Positions 36,485 to 50,085 are shown, numbered from the stretch's first letter. The stretch is DNA of 64,000 nt from Pampus argenteus (GCA_036937835.1 CM072863.1:9040001-9104000); one strand, 5' to 3'. Notes: generated from the letters alone by a model not told the origin. Translations and numbers: made by a program.

Positions 36485-38976
36485 ATGGCCACTGCGGCGG
36501 AGGACCCCCACCTGGGCTCAGGCCCTGATGAGGAAGATGAATCCTTGTCAGGGAGTGAGTCTGATTCAGACAGCATCCTGTCTGATGACTCCCTGCTTCC
36601 AGACTACACACCGGAGACAACAAATGCGCGTGCTGTGTCAACGCTGTATCAAGCGTGTGCCCGTAATGAACCCGTCTCTCTGCGTAAGGTTCTGGAGAGA
36701 GGGGTCACAAAGGAAGAGGTCATGGAGGTGGACATCAATGGCTGGGTGAGAGTCTTGTTTATAATGGCAATAATTCACAACCTCATAGCTTTGGCCTGCT
36801 GAGATGTCTCAAACACTTTTAATATTCAACAATGTCATTGATCCTTACCGTTGACTATTTCCAACAGAATGGCTTGATGGTCGCTTGCTGCAAAGGTTTT
36901 GTGGACATTGTATATGGGCTTCACAGCTGTCCCTTTCTAGACATAAATCACCAGGACAATGAAGGCAACACTGCACTGATGATTGCATCCCAAGCAGGTA
37001 AGTCACACCTACACACCAAACAACAGAAAGATTTGTTGTTAACACTCATCATCAATCGATCTATTGCATGTATGACTTATAAACTGTAATGCTTCATATG
37101 ATTTATATGCAAGTAATCTCAATCATTGTCTTCATTTGAGTCCATTGAATTCAGAGTTTTGTTCGCAACAAAAATCAGCCTTCAAATGTTTTGTGACACA
37201 CTGCTGAACTGATTACTGAACTGTGTATTTATCCCCAGGTCATGTCAACACAGTCATGTATCTCCTCAACTACTATCCTGGTATAGACACTGAAGTAAGG
37301 GACTGTCGTAGTTTCACAGCCCTCATCAAAGCTGCTATGACCGGTCGCAATGACGTGATGGCTGCCCTTGTTATGGCTGGTAGGTACGAGCAGGATGCAG
37401 TTATGAACTGGTCTATCTACTATCTCTTATTTATGGTCCTTATGCATATAAGCACATTTACATGCACATATTGAGTAATGTTTGTCTCCTTTTTCAAAGA
37501 TCTGACTTTTACAAACACTACTCTGGCTTATTCTCTGGAAATGCTGAACTCATACAGGAGGTGCTGATATTAATAGATCTTTTTTGAAACCCTGACATGA
37601 TCCCATTATCCAGGACTCTTACAGCTCTAAATGAACACTTACAGCACTAGCGTTGAGAATAGCTAACCCCGCGGTTTATCTGTCCATATTTGAAGCCTGC
37701 TAACTCTGTTCGTTTGTGAATGTGCCAGTGACGCCAGACCGGTTTAAGGGATCATTCTGAAGACATTATCACACCTAAACACACCCTCCAGTAATCTGTG
37801 ATTTACTAGTCTTTCAGGCTGGTTGTAGATTAGCAACTTGAACTGCTATTTTTAAGCAGCACATGTTTACTAAAATATCTGTAAGGCAAAATGTATTGTT
37901 GTCAGAATTATATTGATGATGATGATGATAGAGTGTGTGTGTCAGAACCTGTTTTATATACTGTATATATTAGTGATGCATTTTTGGCTTAATGGGATAT
38001 TTACTGGAGCCATCATTAGTGTTATTAATGGCACCTGTCCTGATCTGAATAACATAAATAATTCACATTAATTTCAAAAATCAAAATTAACCCTCGCTCT
38101 CCTCATTTCTCCACTCTTCCATCTTTCTTTCCAGGGGCTGACATCCATGCAGTAGACTCCACAAAAGGAAAATGTGCTCAGGAATGGGCTCTGAAAACAG
38201 GTCGCTATGAGACCTTGTATCGTCTCCGCCGCCTTAAAATGCGGCCAAAAGCTGAGCAGTTCTGTGAAAGTTACGTCCCTGAATGGCCTGAGCTCAAGGA
38301 GATGGTAGCCAAGGCCACAGCTGAGAAAAGTGCGAGGGAGAAAATTACCCACCGGATCAAAAGCACATTCGGATTCAGATTTCCTCGTGACCCCCAGGAC
38401 AACGGTGTCTTAGACCATATGGTGCGCATCACTACCAGCGTCCACAGTCCCCTCATTTCAACCGGATGTCGTCCACTCTGCCCTACAAGCCCTCCTGAGA
38501 TGGGGAAGAGGCGCCTGGCTGTGCCAGAGCTGGTGAAGAAACACCCAGAGAAGGAATTAGAAGAACATTCAGTGTGCCACAGCAACGGCTCAGTATCACA
38601 CATTGTCCCTTCAATCCACTCTGCAGAGTCCATCTCTACAATGTGCTGTGCTGACACTGAGCGGAGAGGAAGCATCCTCTCATTGGCCTCCACCAAAGTT
38701 GCCACTACATTTATTCCCCGCAGTATGGCGAGAAGGAACAGTGTATTCCCTTCTGGCTGTATCCCCAAGATCAGCGTCAACAGGCCGTCAGAGGCAACGC
38801 CAAAGAAAGAAAAGAAAAAGAAGAAGGAGAAGGGCTTCCTTGAACCACCCAAGTGGAAGTACAAGGAGATCAAGGATGAGAAAAAGAAGGAGAAGATGAA
38901 ATCTGACAAGGACAAGGCAGAGAAAGAGAAAAAAGAAAAGAAAAAAGAAAAAGACAACAAGAAGGCCAAAAAATAA
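36485..38976 (+). CDS. ankrd33: Ankyrin repeat domain 33 (photoreceptor ankyrin-repeat protein)
   Basis: In mammals ANKRD33 (PANKY) is a photoreceptor protein reported to restrain CRX-driven transcription. Four coding exons: 36485-36745, 36868-36997, 37239-37379 and 38135-38976, all in phase, 457 aa. The ATG sits 43 bases after an acceptor at 36441, so upstream leader exons exist. An acidic Ser/Asp N-terminus (ILSDDSLLPDY) leads into LYQACARNEPVSLRKVLERG and ankyrin repeats across about residues 50-200 (NGLMVACCKGFVDIVYGL, DNEGNTALMIASQAGHVNTV, SFTALIKAAMTGRNDVMAAL). The family block FRFPRDPQDNGVLDHMVR, CPTSPPEMGKRRLAVPEL follows. The last 60 or so residues are extremely Lys/Glu-rich around a PPKWKYKEIKDEKKK motif shared with ANKRD33B. 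Adjacency to acvr1b, as on human 12q13, favours ankrd33 over ankrd33b. Confidence 0.9.
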
Positions 38977-40253
38977 GAGTTTCAAAAAGGGGCTGCTCCA
39001 TTGTAACTTGTCAGAACAATTTTTTTTCATATGTTCAACTCAGGGCTTGAAACTATCAAATATCAGCAAATATTCAGCAACCTATAACACAAAGGGAAAC
39101 AAAGTAAGATATTTTTACCTTTTCATAACTGAATGACAGAAGACTTCAAATGGGAGCTGCAAAGACTATTCAGGAGGAATTTGAAACAGCTTCTAAAGCT
39201 TCTAATGCCTAAATATGAGAAAAATATATATTTTGAGTTAGTCTAAGAGTAAGTTTCCATGATCTTATTCAAGATTTAGAGAACCCAAAAAGACTTTTCC
39301 ACAACTACGATACAATGCATGAAAGCCATGTTTACTGACTCAGGTGCTAAAGCATGTATGGTGTCTACCTCCTTATTCACACAAAACACGGACAGACAGG
39401 CACTATAATTTGTAGACCTACATATCCATTGAAATCAATGCAAAAATGTATATATAGAAACACACAGCTATGGTAGCTAATTTGTATGATTATTTGCTAT
39501 CGTTTAATATGTTAGGTTTGTTGTAGCTTATTCTTTGTAAATAGCTAGCTAAAAAAACATCAAAATGATCTAACCAAATATTGTAAAATATGTAGCTAAC
39601 ATGCATCAAAATGGAGGAAATGTATAATCCTCTAGTTCAACTTTTACATTTTATTGCCATTTTCTGATAGTGCCAATAACTACTATATATTCATATGATA
39701 TATCCTGCTTTTATTAACTCTATAAGTGCATGGATTCAATTTGCTTGATATTACAAATACATATAAGGCAGTAAAGGAGTATCAATCCATTCATTAGTGT
39801 TTATAGCTGCATAGCCAATGGATCAAATGATGAGCCCACAAGGAGTTACCATCAAGCTGTAGTGCATTAACTCTATGAGGCGTTTAAGAGCAGGGTGTTT
39901 CAGCTTATTGTTTTGGTTTTCCTGCCCACAACTCCACTCTCATCAGTCTTTATTTGAGCTGCAACAGTCAGTTCTTTTCTACAGAAAACCAGCTGTACAC
40001 CACCAATTTGCAAACTGACAAATTTAGTGAGTAGCCGGTTGAACATTTTTTGGAGCATTTAGTTGCTAAAGCACTGGTTATTTCCCTCAGGAGGTGACAG
40101 AGATAAAAGGAGTTAATAATGGACTTGTCCAGTGAACACTCCTCTATGTTCCTCTATATCTGCTGGATGGAAAAATAGGCTGCAACTTTATAAGGATACA
40201 ATACATGTATGTCGATGTTGTATTTTTAACTTCTTCTGATGCCCTGAGTGACA

Positions 40254-40265
40254 AATAAATAAATA
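40254..40265 (+). terminator. ankrd33: ankrd33 candidate polyadenylation signals
   Basis: Overlapping AATAAATAAATAAA hexamers about 1.28 kb after the stop codon. 38977-40253 holds no other gene and is read as 3' UTR. Earlier non-canonical sites are possible. Confidence 0.45.
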
Positions 40266-40543
40266 AAATTAGTCAATGCAACGGTTGATGGCAGTCAAGA
40301 TCACTCAAAAACAACAACTTAAGATGACAATCCTCTGTCTTAGCCGACAACATGTTAAATGAAGCTGGAGGTGATGAGATAGATGCAGATGCAGCCTTTT
40401 CTCCATTTCTCTAATACATTTAGGAATAATCTCACAGCAATTAGAGGCCAATTCTGCCACTGAAAAGGGAATGTAGCTCTGCAGGAAGGACTTGTTGTCA
40501 AAAGGCCAAATATGAGTGACCTCATAGCCCAATAGTTATGTAA

Positions 40544-41310
40544 TACAGTGGGGCAAAAAAGTGTTTAGTCAGCCACCAATTGTGCAAGTTCTCCCACTTA
40601 CAAAGATGAGAGAGGCCTCCAAATTTTCATCATAGGTACATTTCAACATTCAACATAAAATAAGTATATGGTCACCTACAAACAAGCAAGATTTCTGGCT
40701 CTCACAGACCTGCTTGAACTTGTTATCAGTATAAAAGACACATGTCAACAACCTCAAACAGTCACACTCCAAACTCCACTATGGCCAAGAGCAAAGGACA
40801 CCAGAAACAAAATTGTAGACCTGCAACAGGTGGGAAGACCTTGATCTGGGGCTTCATGCAAGATTTGACACCATATGGTCAAAATGATCACAAGAACAGT
40901 GAGCAAAAATCCCCCGGACCAAACAGGGGGACCTAGTGAATGACCTGCAGAGAGCTGGGACCAAAGTAACAAAGGCTACCATCAGTAACACACTATTACT
41001 TTACCCTTTACTTTAGCCAGAACAAGTCCAGGCCCGTCTGAAGTTTGCTGGAGAGCATTTGGATAATCCAGAAGAGGATTGGGAGAATGTCAGATGAAAC
41101 CAGACTTTCTGGCAAAAACTCACTGTTTGGAGGAGAAAGAATGGTGAGGACATCATACCTACTGTGAAGGATGGGGGTAGAAACATCATGCTTTGGGGGT
41201 TTTTTCTCATTCTGTCTCATAGTTGAAGTGTACCTAAAATTACAGGCCTCATCTTTTTAAGTGGAAGCACAATTGGTGGCTGAATAAATAATACTTTTTG
41301 CCCCACTGTA
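40544..41310 (+). mobile_element. Internally deleted Tc1-family transposon
   Basis: Both ends carry the same inverted terminus, TACAGTGGGGCAAAAAAGT on the left and its complement at 41292-41310 on the right. Each end is followed inward by TCAGCCACCAATTGTGC, with TA at each outer edge as expected for Tc1 target duplication. At 767 bp it is about half a full element. Transposase fragments are readable but broken: a region near 40795 (MAKSKGHQKQN), then KFAGEHLDNPEEDWENVRWNQTFW near 41040-41110 and PTVKDGGRNIMLWGFF near 41160-41205, with frameshifts and stops. The core is gone, so it is non-autonomous. Confidence 0.9.
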
Positions 41311-41728
41311 TGTATGACAATCTGTTTTATTAGCAAAGTATGCAGTCATATAAAGAATGTAATGTTGTCATTTGCTCCCACGAACGCAACATAGAAGAAT
41401 AAAAATAAAATAAGGTAAAAATGAAATGCACAAAATATATGAATGTGAGCTTAACTGTACTGTTATCAGACTTAACATTATTCATTGTATTCAGTGTATA
41501 CATATCAACATTTCATAACCTTATAACATAGATAGATAGATACTCGCCTCTTTAATGTCCAGGCTGTGAGTGTGCTGCTGCCTGCTGGTGGAGCATGTTA
41601 GTAAATTGCAGTCTGGCCGCTGACAGCCTGGTTAGCTGCCATCATTACGCTTCGCCACATCTAATGGTAGCTAACTAGTTGGCTAAATGTGCGACGATGC
41701 GGTGCGATACACCGGGAATTCGTTGATT

Positions 41729-44700
41729 ATGGCTAATTTACGAGTGCCGTTAGTGTTGGTGGTTCAGGCTGTCCTGTACGGAACCAGTGAGGGTGAGTAA
41801 CTTGTGTTGTTTTGTTCATAAGCTCAACACCGCTGTCATCACCACGACCCAACGGCTGTGGAGTTAGCTGCCAGCTAATGTTAGCTAGGTTAGCTAGCTG
41901 AGCCAAACAAACTGTGTTGACCCTTAGAAAAGGAAAACAGGTCCGCCGTCTTTTATATAAATACCTGTGTATTATATGAACTCCTGACATATACATGCAA
42001 CTAAAACAGAAGTCATCGTCTTTCTTCTGTTGTCGAGCTAACTCAGGCTTTAAATACAGTCTTGGTAGTAGTTTTTCTTTAAATTTTAATAATAAATACG
42101 TGACTGAGTATGTGTATAAATCGTAAAAACCTTCCCCCTTTCTTTTCTAAGCGTTTAAAAAATCTGTCTGAATCACTAATGTTATTCAGGCATACAGTGA
42201 ACTAATGATTGTATGAGTATATTACTGGTAGTCAGATAATAATAACCTCCAGTGTGAAGCATGTAGGCTCAAACTCATGTAAAAGTCTTCTTACTATGTA
42301 GCAGTAGAGGCAGATTAAATACATGTTAATACTGTATTGCTGAGACAAATATCTCTATATATCTCATCTGGTAAAACTCTGGTTATTAGTTAATTAGTTA
42401 TGCCACAGTTTATCATAATCTTCATCAGTATTAAGTAATTTAGATATGTTTAACTGCAGGTTTATTATTATACAGCATATACAGGATTTTGGAGGCCGAT
42501 ATGGATGTTTGAGGTTTTTTTTAAATATGATAATGATATATTGGCTGATATACATTTATGCAACCCATAACATAAATAAATCTTTTTTTTATAGGAGTTC
42601 TTTAAATTTGTTTTTATGACCAAGAAAACACACTTGAATGACATTTTTCAGCTGACAAACTCTCTGATGAATTAACAACAGAAAGGTGACAAAGCAGATC
42701 TTTACCATTTCTGTATTTTTTTTATTTTATGTCTTTCAGCAGACGTATGAAGATATGCTGATTAGTGCTGGGCGATATGGACAAAGTCAAATATCACAAT
42801 ATTTTTAACCAAATACCTCTTTATGAATATTGACAATATTAAATAATCATCAGTAATGTAGATATAATGACTAAGTGGTTAAAGGCAAATAGAGAACAGC
42901 TAAAACAGTCTGGTAAGTTCACAACTTGATATCACTTTACTGTAATGTAGCCTTAAAAACCAGGAAAAAACACATTACAATATCCAACATCTAAGATGAT
43001 ATCTAGTCTTATATCACAATGTTGATAATAATATCGATATATTTCCCAAGCCTAATACCGGTCTGGCTCTAGTTGATTTAATATGTGGCTTATTATCTGG
43101 TAAGGCTGAGTAATATCCTGTGTTACAGTAAATGCAAGTTTATGTTGTAATAATGTGTTAATGTCAGTTTCCAAGAAATTCAACTGAGAAAACATTTAGT
43201 TAAGATTTAATGTGAAACTGGGGGATGTCTGTCTCTGGTTTATGTGGTGAATTTCATATCTGAAGAATCAAGTCTTTAAACTGATGCATAGATAAAAAAT
43301 ATTGCATCCTATTTAGTGCTGTTTTGTCCGTTACCTATACTCAGCTTCTTAGCACAAAGCAGTCCCCCTCAATGATTCACAGCATTGTCCACTATATTCA
43401 ACCGAATATAGTAACTATTCCTGTAATATCTCTGCTTGTATTTGGTCATTATATCAGCCAATCACTTGACAGTGATTTTAAGAAATGTGAAAACTGTTCC
43501 TTCTCCGTCCCGCTGTTGTTGCCACCTGTTAAATAGTGATAGGAATACACTGTAACTATAACACACATTTCTTTGAATCCCCTCTCTGTATACTGCATTT
43601 TGCACATTGATATCTCTTATTTCTGCTCTGGTTGGTGTCTATAATAGCAGGAAACAGGCAGTAATGATGTTGTAAAGTATGGCATTTCAGTCATGCTCTG
43701 TTCTGGTTAAAATCTGAAAAGATAAAGTAAAAATGAATGATCCAGCTCTAATGCAGCTGAGTTGCAGTGGTGCCATTAACGGTTATGATATTTTGTCTGT
43801 TCCCTTTTTTACTACTGTTTGTCATGTTTTGAAATACTTGATTATTTATTCTCTGAGTTCTCCTTTATGGTTTAAAACAAAAACAAAAAAACCCAATATA
43901 GATTAAAACAAAATTAAAATTGTCTAAAGTTGTGACCTTTATATCTGTTGACTGTCTGACTTCATGTTTAATCAGCATTAATCTTCCTTATTTGTTCTCT
44001 AGTCACTTTGCATCTGACATGTAGATGTTGTCTGTGTGTGAATCACACACAGACCTGCATTAACAGCATATTTCCCCAGTTTTGCTGTGAATGTGTGTGA
44101 TTTTTCTAACAGACAACATGCAGCACTGGCTCTGGTAGATATATCCATTTTGGATTTACTGGAATGTAACTTCATGTAACTTCATGTCTGTGTCTTAATA
44201 ACATGACTCAATTTCACAGAGGAAGGACGATCTCTTCTTAATCTAATGACAGTCACAGCTGGTCATTTAATCCCTGCTCCTACATGCCCTCACATAAACC
44301 CTCCACCCATCCACTCAAAGCCCATGCCACCCAAACACACCCCATCTTCAACACTTCCTCTGCTTCCTGACCATGCCAGTACCATCCTTCCTCTTTGTGT
44401 CATCTTTGCAAAACATTAATCATCTTCCCTTTTAATATTTGAAATATTTAATGGGTTGTACTGCTTTACTCTTCAACCTCATTGGCAGCTTTTAGAAAGC
44501 TAATTGAGTGTTATGTTTATTGTCTTAAGATTATATGCAGTCCTAATGTTATACAACAATGGTAAAGCAAAACTTTTTATTAAATAAGAAAGCAACGACG
44601 CATACGGCTGTATGTAGAAATACAACAGTTAAACTTCAATAGCCTACATACTCGTTCATCTTATCAAGCTGGGAGATCCATATTTGCATATGTGAACTCT

Positions 44701-47700
44701 GATTATTGCAATAAAACTCTGAAAGACAGCTTGCTCTCTGTGAGTTCATCTTTAAACTCCCACCACAAGAAGTTACCTTATTGCGTTTTGCAAACTATCA
44801 CGACTCGCTGCAACTCATAAAACGTGATCCTGTACAGCTTGGAGGAAAATAGTTTGCGATTAGTTTCGACTGACTGCTGATGTTTCTCAACAGTTAATTC
44901 ACAGCCTGTATGCACAGTGATTGATTTGCAGTGTTTGCAGACCAAACTCCCAACACTGAACCATGCAAACGATCCTATCATCCACTGTGTTGCTTCTTCT
45001 TCACCCTCCATCTCTGCAGCTCTTTGGTGTAACTGCACCACTGCCCAGTGTGACAAGACTGGATTTCAGTGTGAGACCGATGGGGCCTGCATGGCCTCCA
45101 CTTCCTTCATTGATGGCGAAGAGCAGCATATTCGGATTTGCATCACACGGGATAAACTCGTTCCCCCCGGACAACCGTTCTACTGCCTGGGCGCGGAGGG
45201 CTTACTCAACATCTACTGCTGCTACACCGACTACTGCAACAGCATTGACCTCAAAGTGCCCTCCGGTAAGAACTGGGAAGTGTCGCAAGTATTTCACCCT
45301 TAAGTTGACATTTTTAATGTTGCATGATAGATATAATCAGTATATCTTTAATCTGAGTACCATACATCTGACTGCTGCTCCTAACATACAGCAAATTTTC
45401 ACTGTATGTTGACCTAGTTAAAGCAGCTCACATTGTCTGTGATGTTATCTAAAGCATTTCAGTTCCTGTTTTTGTCAGAATATGAGCATTTCCCATGCTG
45501 TTTTGTGCAGAGTGGTTGTATATTTTGCATAGTTTATGCACATAAGATTGTCAGTATGAGATGTTGTGACATCGTGACTGGACGGTTTAACAGTATGAAC
45601 ATAAAACACAAGTTTATATGAGTTTTTTTTTTTTTTTTTTTTAAACCAAAAAGCAGCACAAAGTGACTAATATTTGAAGCCAGAGAGGCTCTGGTTTGCT
45701 GGCTCACATACTCACTGAGTGTGGATATATTCTCATCAGATTCCACAAGAATAACACATTCTTGAATATGGATTGAGTATTTCTTTGTGAAATAATTGGA
45801 ACTAATCAATGGAAGTCAGTTAATGTTGACTCAGTCTTTTAATTGTCTGCCCGGCCGAAAGCTTTTCACTGACATCCCTCAGAATGAAAGCAGTTAGTTT
45901 CACATTAGTATTGGGTGGCAATTGACACATAATAATTTGTTTCTTGTTCTCCTTTCAGTGACTCCCCAATTGGGACTCGGGGGAGGCTACGGGCCAGGTG
46001 GGACATGGGGTCTGGTTGAACTAGTCGCTGTGATTGCGGGGCCGCTGTTCCTGCTGTGTCTGCTGCTGCTGTTGGGCCTGTTCGTGTATCAGTACCACCA
46101 GAGGTCCTACAGCCACAGGCAGAGGCTGGAGGTGGAGGACCCCTCCTGTGAACACCTCTACCTGGCCAAAGACAGGACCCTGCAGGACCTCATTTACGAT
46201 CTGTCCACATCTGGTTCAGGCTCAGGTCAGTGCACATTGTTATAACATAGCTGCAGGGCAACATTCACGTTGGAGTTCACACAGGTTTTGTTATGATTAG
46301 ATCAGGTTTATATCACTGAACTGATGATGATTGGCCTCCATTCTCTTCTGTTCTGAACAGGTCTGCCTCTGTTTGTCCAACGGACTGTGGCGAGGACAAT
46401 CGTCCTCCAGGAGATCATTGGTAAGGGGCGTTTCGGAGAGGTGTGGCGAGGACGTTGGCGGGGCGGTGACGTGGCGGTGAAGATCTTCTCATCCAGAGAA
46501 GAGCGCTCTTGGTTCCGTGAGGCAGAAATCTATCAAACTATCATGCTCCGCCACGAGAACATCCTGGGCTTTATAGCTGCTGACAACAAAGGTGTAACAT
46601 CTTGCATTTTTAGTTAAACAATGGATGAATAATTTACAGCTCAGGGTTGTCGATGTTGTTCACTAATTCATCACTTAAGGTAAACATGTAATTTCTTCTT
46701 TGTCTCTATATTTCTATATCTTGCTCAGACAATGGCACATGGACACAGCTGTGGTTGGTGTCAGACTACCATGAGCACGGCTCTTTGTTTGACTACCTGA
46801 ACCGCTACTCTGTCACTACTGAGGGAATGATCAAACTGGCCCTGTCAGCTGCCAGTGGCCTGGCACATCTGCACATGGAGATTCTTGGAACGCAAGGTAG
46901 TGTGTTTGTGTGATTTTTTTTTTTTTTCTGTATAATTGTGTATTTGTATATAAGTATGTTTAATGGCTTCCAGTTCTAATAAAATGTTATTTTAGGAAAT
47001 GGTCACTCTCCCATGTAAAATTAAAACCAGCTAGTTCTTTTCATTGTTCATATTACTATTAATATTATTATATTAATACAATATTAATTATATATTAATG
47101 ACTTCAAATACCACCAGGCCTGAGAAGTCAAGACTTATCCTCATATTGTATCTTTAGTTCATTAATGCAGGTGGGTTTTACATAGGAAAATTGCTAAAAA
47201 AGGTTTAATATTATAAACATAGACACTTTTCTGGTGAATTAAAAATAGCGAATTATAGAGACATATGTTGGCAGTATTATCAAAGCCGGAGTTACTAGTG
47301 TGTCAGAAAAGAAACCGAAAGTAACTGTGACAAATTTGCTGGCATGAGAGAGATGGAAATAATGCAATGCCTTGCATTGTGTCAATTAATAATGTGCATT
47401 TTGCTCAGTAAAGTAGCAGTTACAGACAAGGCCACACAGTTTGGGCAGTAATAGTAGGAAAAAAAGAAAATAAATGTTTCTATCAACAACTTTTTTCTAG
47501 TATTTCTAATGCTCGTTGTATTGATTTCCCATTTAAAAGAAACACACTTCTCAGACGCCACAGACTGGCTAAAGGGCCTTCATTTTGACCACTGATCTGT
47601 GCAAACAAACACCAGACTAGCAAGATGTAATCAAAGCAATGAATATGTCAAAACAGTATATATTAATAAAATGTATTAAATTAGTTCTTGAAGATATCCC

Positions 47701-49254
47701 TCTATTGTTGAAGGGATGTCTGAATACTTCTGTTGCAAGATGGAAGCTTATGCAATTAAATAGGATAATAAATAAACAATTTGGTATTCATATACAGTTT
47801 GGTATTCATTTATATCTTGGTAGGAAAGCCAGGCATCGCCCACCGAGACCTGAAGTCCAAGAACATCCTTGTGAAGAAGAACTGCACTTGTGCGATCGCC
47901 GACCTGGGTTTGGCTGTCCGGCACGACTCTGCCTCAGACACTATCGACATTGCCCCTAATCAAAGGGTGGGCACCAGGAGGTCTGTGTCAACACTCACCT
48001 GCATTTGCTCATCTAACACCGGCGGTCCTTACGTCCTCTCACAGATATCTTCCCACAGCATCTCTTTTTAATCCTGTACATGATTACGAACTGGGATTGT
48101 TTTGTATGTCTCACAGGTACATGGCTCCAGAGGTGCTGGACGAGACTATCAACACGAGACACTTTGACTCATTCAAATGTGCTGATATCTACGCACTGGG
48201 GCTGGTCTACTGGGAGATTGCACGCCGCTGTAATAGTGGAGGTCAGACTCAGACTTCTGTTTTTACTCTTGTTATTTGACCTGCTTGTTTTTTTGTTTTT
48301 TTTTTGCACAATGGTAACAACTGAGATCACAGCACTGATCTGACCTTGATGTTGTCCTGTGCTATCAGGTATCCATGAAGAGTACCAGCTTCCCTACTAT
48401 GACTTGGTACCTTCTGACCCTTCCATAGAGGAGATGAGAAAGGTGGTGTGTGACCAAAAGCTACGACCCAACATCCCAAATTGGTGGCAGAGCTACGAAG
48501 TAATGAAAATACAGTTAACTGTTCAATACTAAAATTTTGTTAATTTAGTTTTTTGCCATCATTCATATCTGGCATAATAACATTATACTCTCTGTATTAG
48601 GAGAATTAGTAACCTGTGGCATCACTAAAGAGGACAGGTTAAACTGACCCAAGTGGTTCGTTGTAAACATCTATTATGTTTAGTCGATTTGATATTGCCT
48701 TAATAGAAATAGGGTATCAGTGACCATTGACCAACATGTAACTATAAATGGGTTTACAGAAATGGCAAAAGTATGATTAAGGTCATCTGGAAACAGTATT
48801 TGTCCACCGGAGAGCTCTCACAACCTATTTTTCTTTTTTAACTCTAACATGTCTTGTTCAGTACATATATGTAAAAAAAGAAAAGGCCAATGTATCATTA
48901 TCTGGTATAACCTCAAATGTCAATATTCATATCGGCTGCAAATATCCTGTATCCGCCAGGCTATATTTGATCCGATCGTTCATGTTTGTTTCTCTTTTTT
49001 GATGTTTTTAAGATAAATGAACAAGGTCTTTCCATAAAAGCCTTCTAATGCAATACATAGTTACCCAAATACAATCGTATTTAAAAAGATCTTGATTCTT
49101 ACTAACTTTTGTCTTCCTGTTGTTCCAGGCCTTGCGGGTTATGGGTAAGATTATGAGAGAGTGTTGGTATGCTAACGGAGCTGCCCGCCTGACGGCCCTG
49201 CGTATCAAAAAGACGCTGTCCCAGCTCAGCATCCAGGAAGACATTAAAGTCTGA
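41729..49254 (+). CDS. acvr1b: Activin receptor type-1B (ALK4), Ser/Thr kinase
   Basis: This type I receptor for activin and nodal-class ligands is phosphorylated by ACVR2 and activates Smad2/3. Nine coding exons: 41729-41792, 45020-45265, 45959-46225, 46361-46591, 46729-46896, 47824-47980, 48117-48241, 48369-48499 and 49129-49254. Phases close to 504 aa (human 505). A signal peptide (MANLRVPLVLVVQAVLYG) precedes the Cys-rich three-finger ectodomain (WCNCTTAQCD to CCYTDYCNSIDL) and one membrane helix (about 122-146). The GS box TSGSGSGLPLFVQRTVART is the site of activating phosphorylation. The kinase is intact: GKGRFGEV, VAVKIF, HRDLKSKN, DLG in place of DFG, the RVGTRRYMAPEVL activation segment and KKTLSQLSIQEDIKV at the end. 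Intron 1 is 3.2 kb. An in-frame ATG at 41687 would add 14 residues before the signal peptide and is not preferred. Which teleost copy (a or b) is not assigned. Confidence 0.97.
42761..43056. mobile_element. GCTGGGCGATAT-type MITE in acvr1b intron 1
   Basis: The left end (TTAGTGCTGGGCGATATGG) is mirrored by the right end (ATCGATATATTTCCCAAGCC then TAAT). Internal landmarks are AATAATCATCAGTAATGTAG, ATAATGACTAAGTGG, AACAGTCTGGTAAGTTC and ACTTTACTGTAATG. This is a well-spread non-autonomous DNA repeat in fish, here diverged and lacking any coding capacity. Confidence 0.75.
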
Positions 49255-50085
49255 GCCAAGTCAGCAAAGCACTGAGAAACTGCACTTAAGAGAACCCGAC
49301 TCGAGACTGTAGCACACAGAGAGGAAGGCGCCAGGACTTCTTCTAAGAATGCAAAAAGAAAGAATATGATGTGCATTTTGTAAAATATTATCCATAGACA
49401 CTCCTGCCAGTTTTTGAAGCCACTTGATTTCTGACAAACCCTACCTCGCTTACCCAGCCAAACTACCAAGAACACCTTTCCTGTCTTGTCCTCAGCTACT
49501 GCTGCCCTACCTGAACCGTTTTTTCCTCTCTACACTCTGTACTAACAAGGATCCTTGAATTTCCTGTACTTGTATGCAATCAATAACAGGACATGTAATT
49601 AACCAGTTAACATTTTAAGAAGTTGCTGATATTTCCTGAATATCTCTTGGAACAGTCGTTTAATAGTTAACAAACAGCATTTGCTCTAGCTGTCTTTGTA
49701 ATGGGGCGAGCTGGGAGGGTTAGGGGTGTATTTTACTTGACCAGATCTTGTTAATAGTAGGTGTTTTTGTGAGGTCATTGTGTAGGTTTCGTCACGTCCT
49801 TGAAGGCAAATAACCCATCTGGTTGTGCTACAACAGTGTTCTTTAGCCATCTGCTGATTACCATGTAGGCATGTAGTAGTTGAGACAGTTGGCATAAACA
49901 CAGACGTTGACTTTCAACGAGATGTATTGAGACTTCAAAGTCACTGGACCTTTAGGGCATGTTGCCAAAGCCTTTGGACCACTTGCCTGGAGAACTTCCC
50001 ATAAGCTGTTGTAAACCTCAGGTCCTCAGTGTGCTTACTGATCAACAAGCTTATTTTGTTGGTCTGTTAAAACCAGCTTTAGCAA

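Noticed and set aside
38271..38969. 232-codon open frame on the minus strand
   Set aside because: It is the antisense shadow of the last ankrd33 exon. Its phenylalanine/leucine-rich start is the complement of the lysine-rich tail.
47639..47823. Open frame leading into acvr1b exon 6
   Set aside because: It is intron sequence read through the acceptor at 47823. The kinase reading resumes only from 47824.
49008..49475. 155-codon minus-strand frame
   Set aside because: It covers the antisense of the last acvr1b exon and adjoining 3' UTR. It has no independent support.
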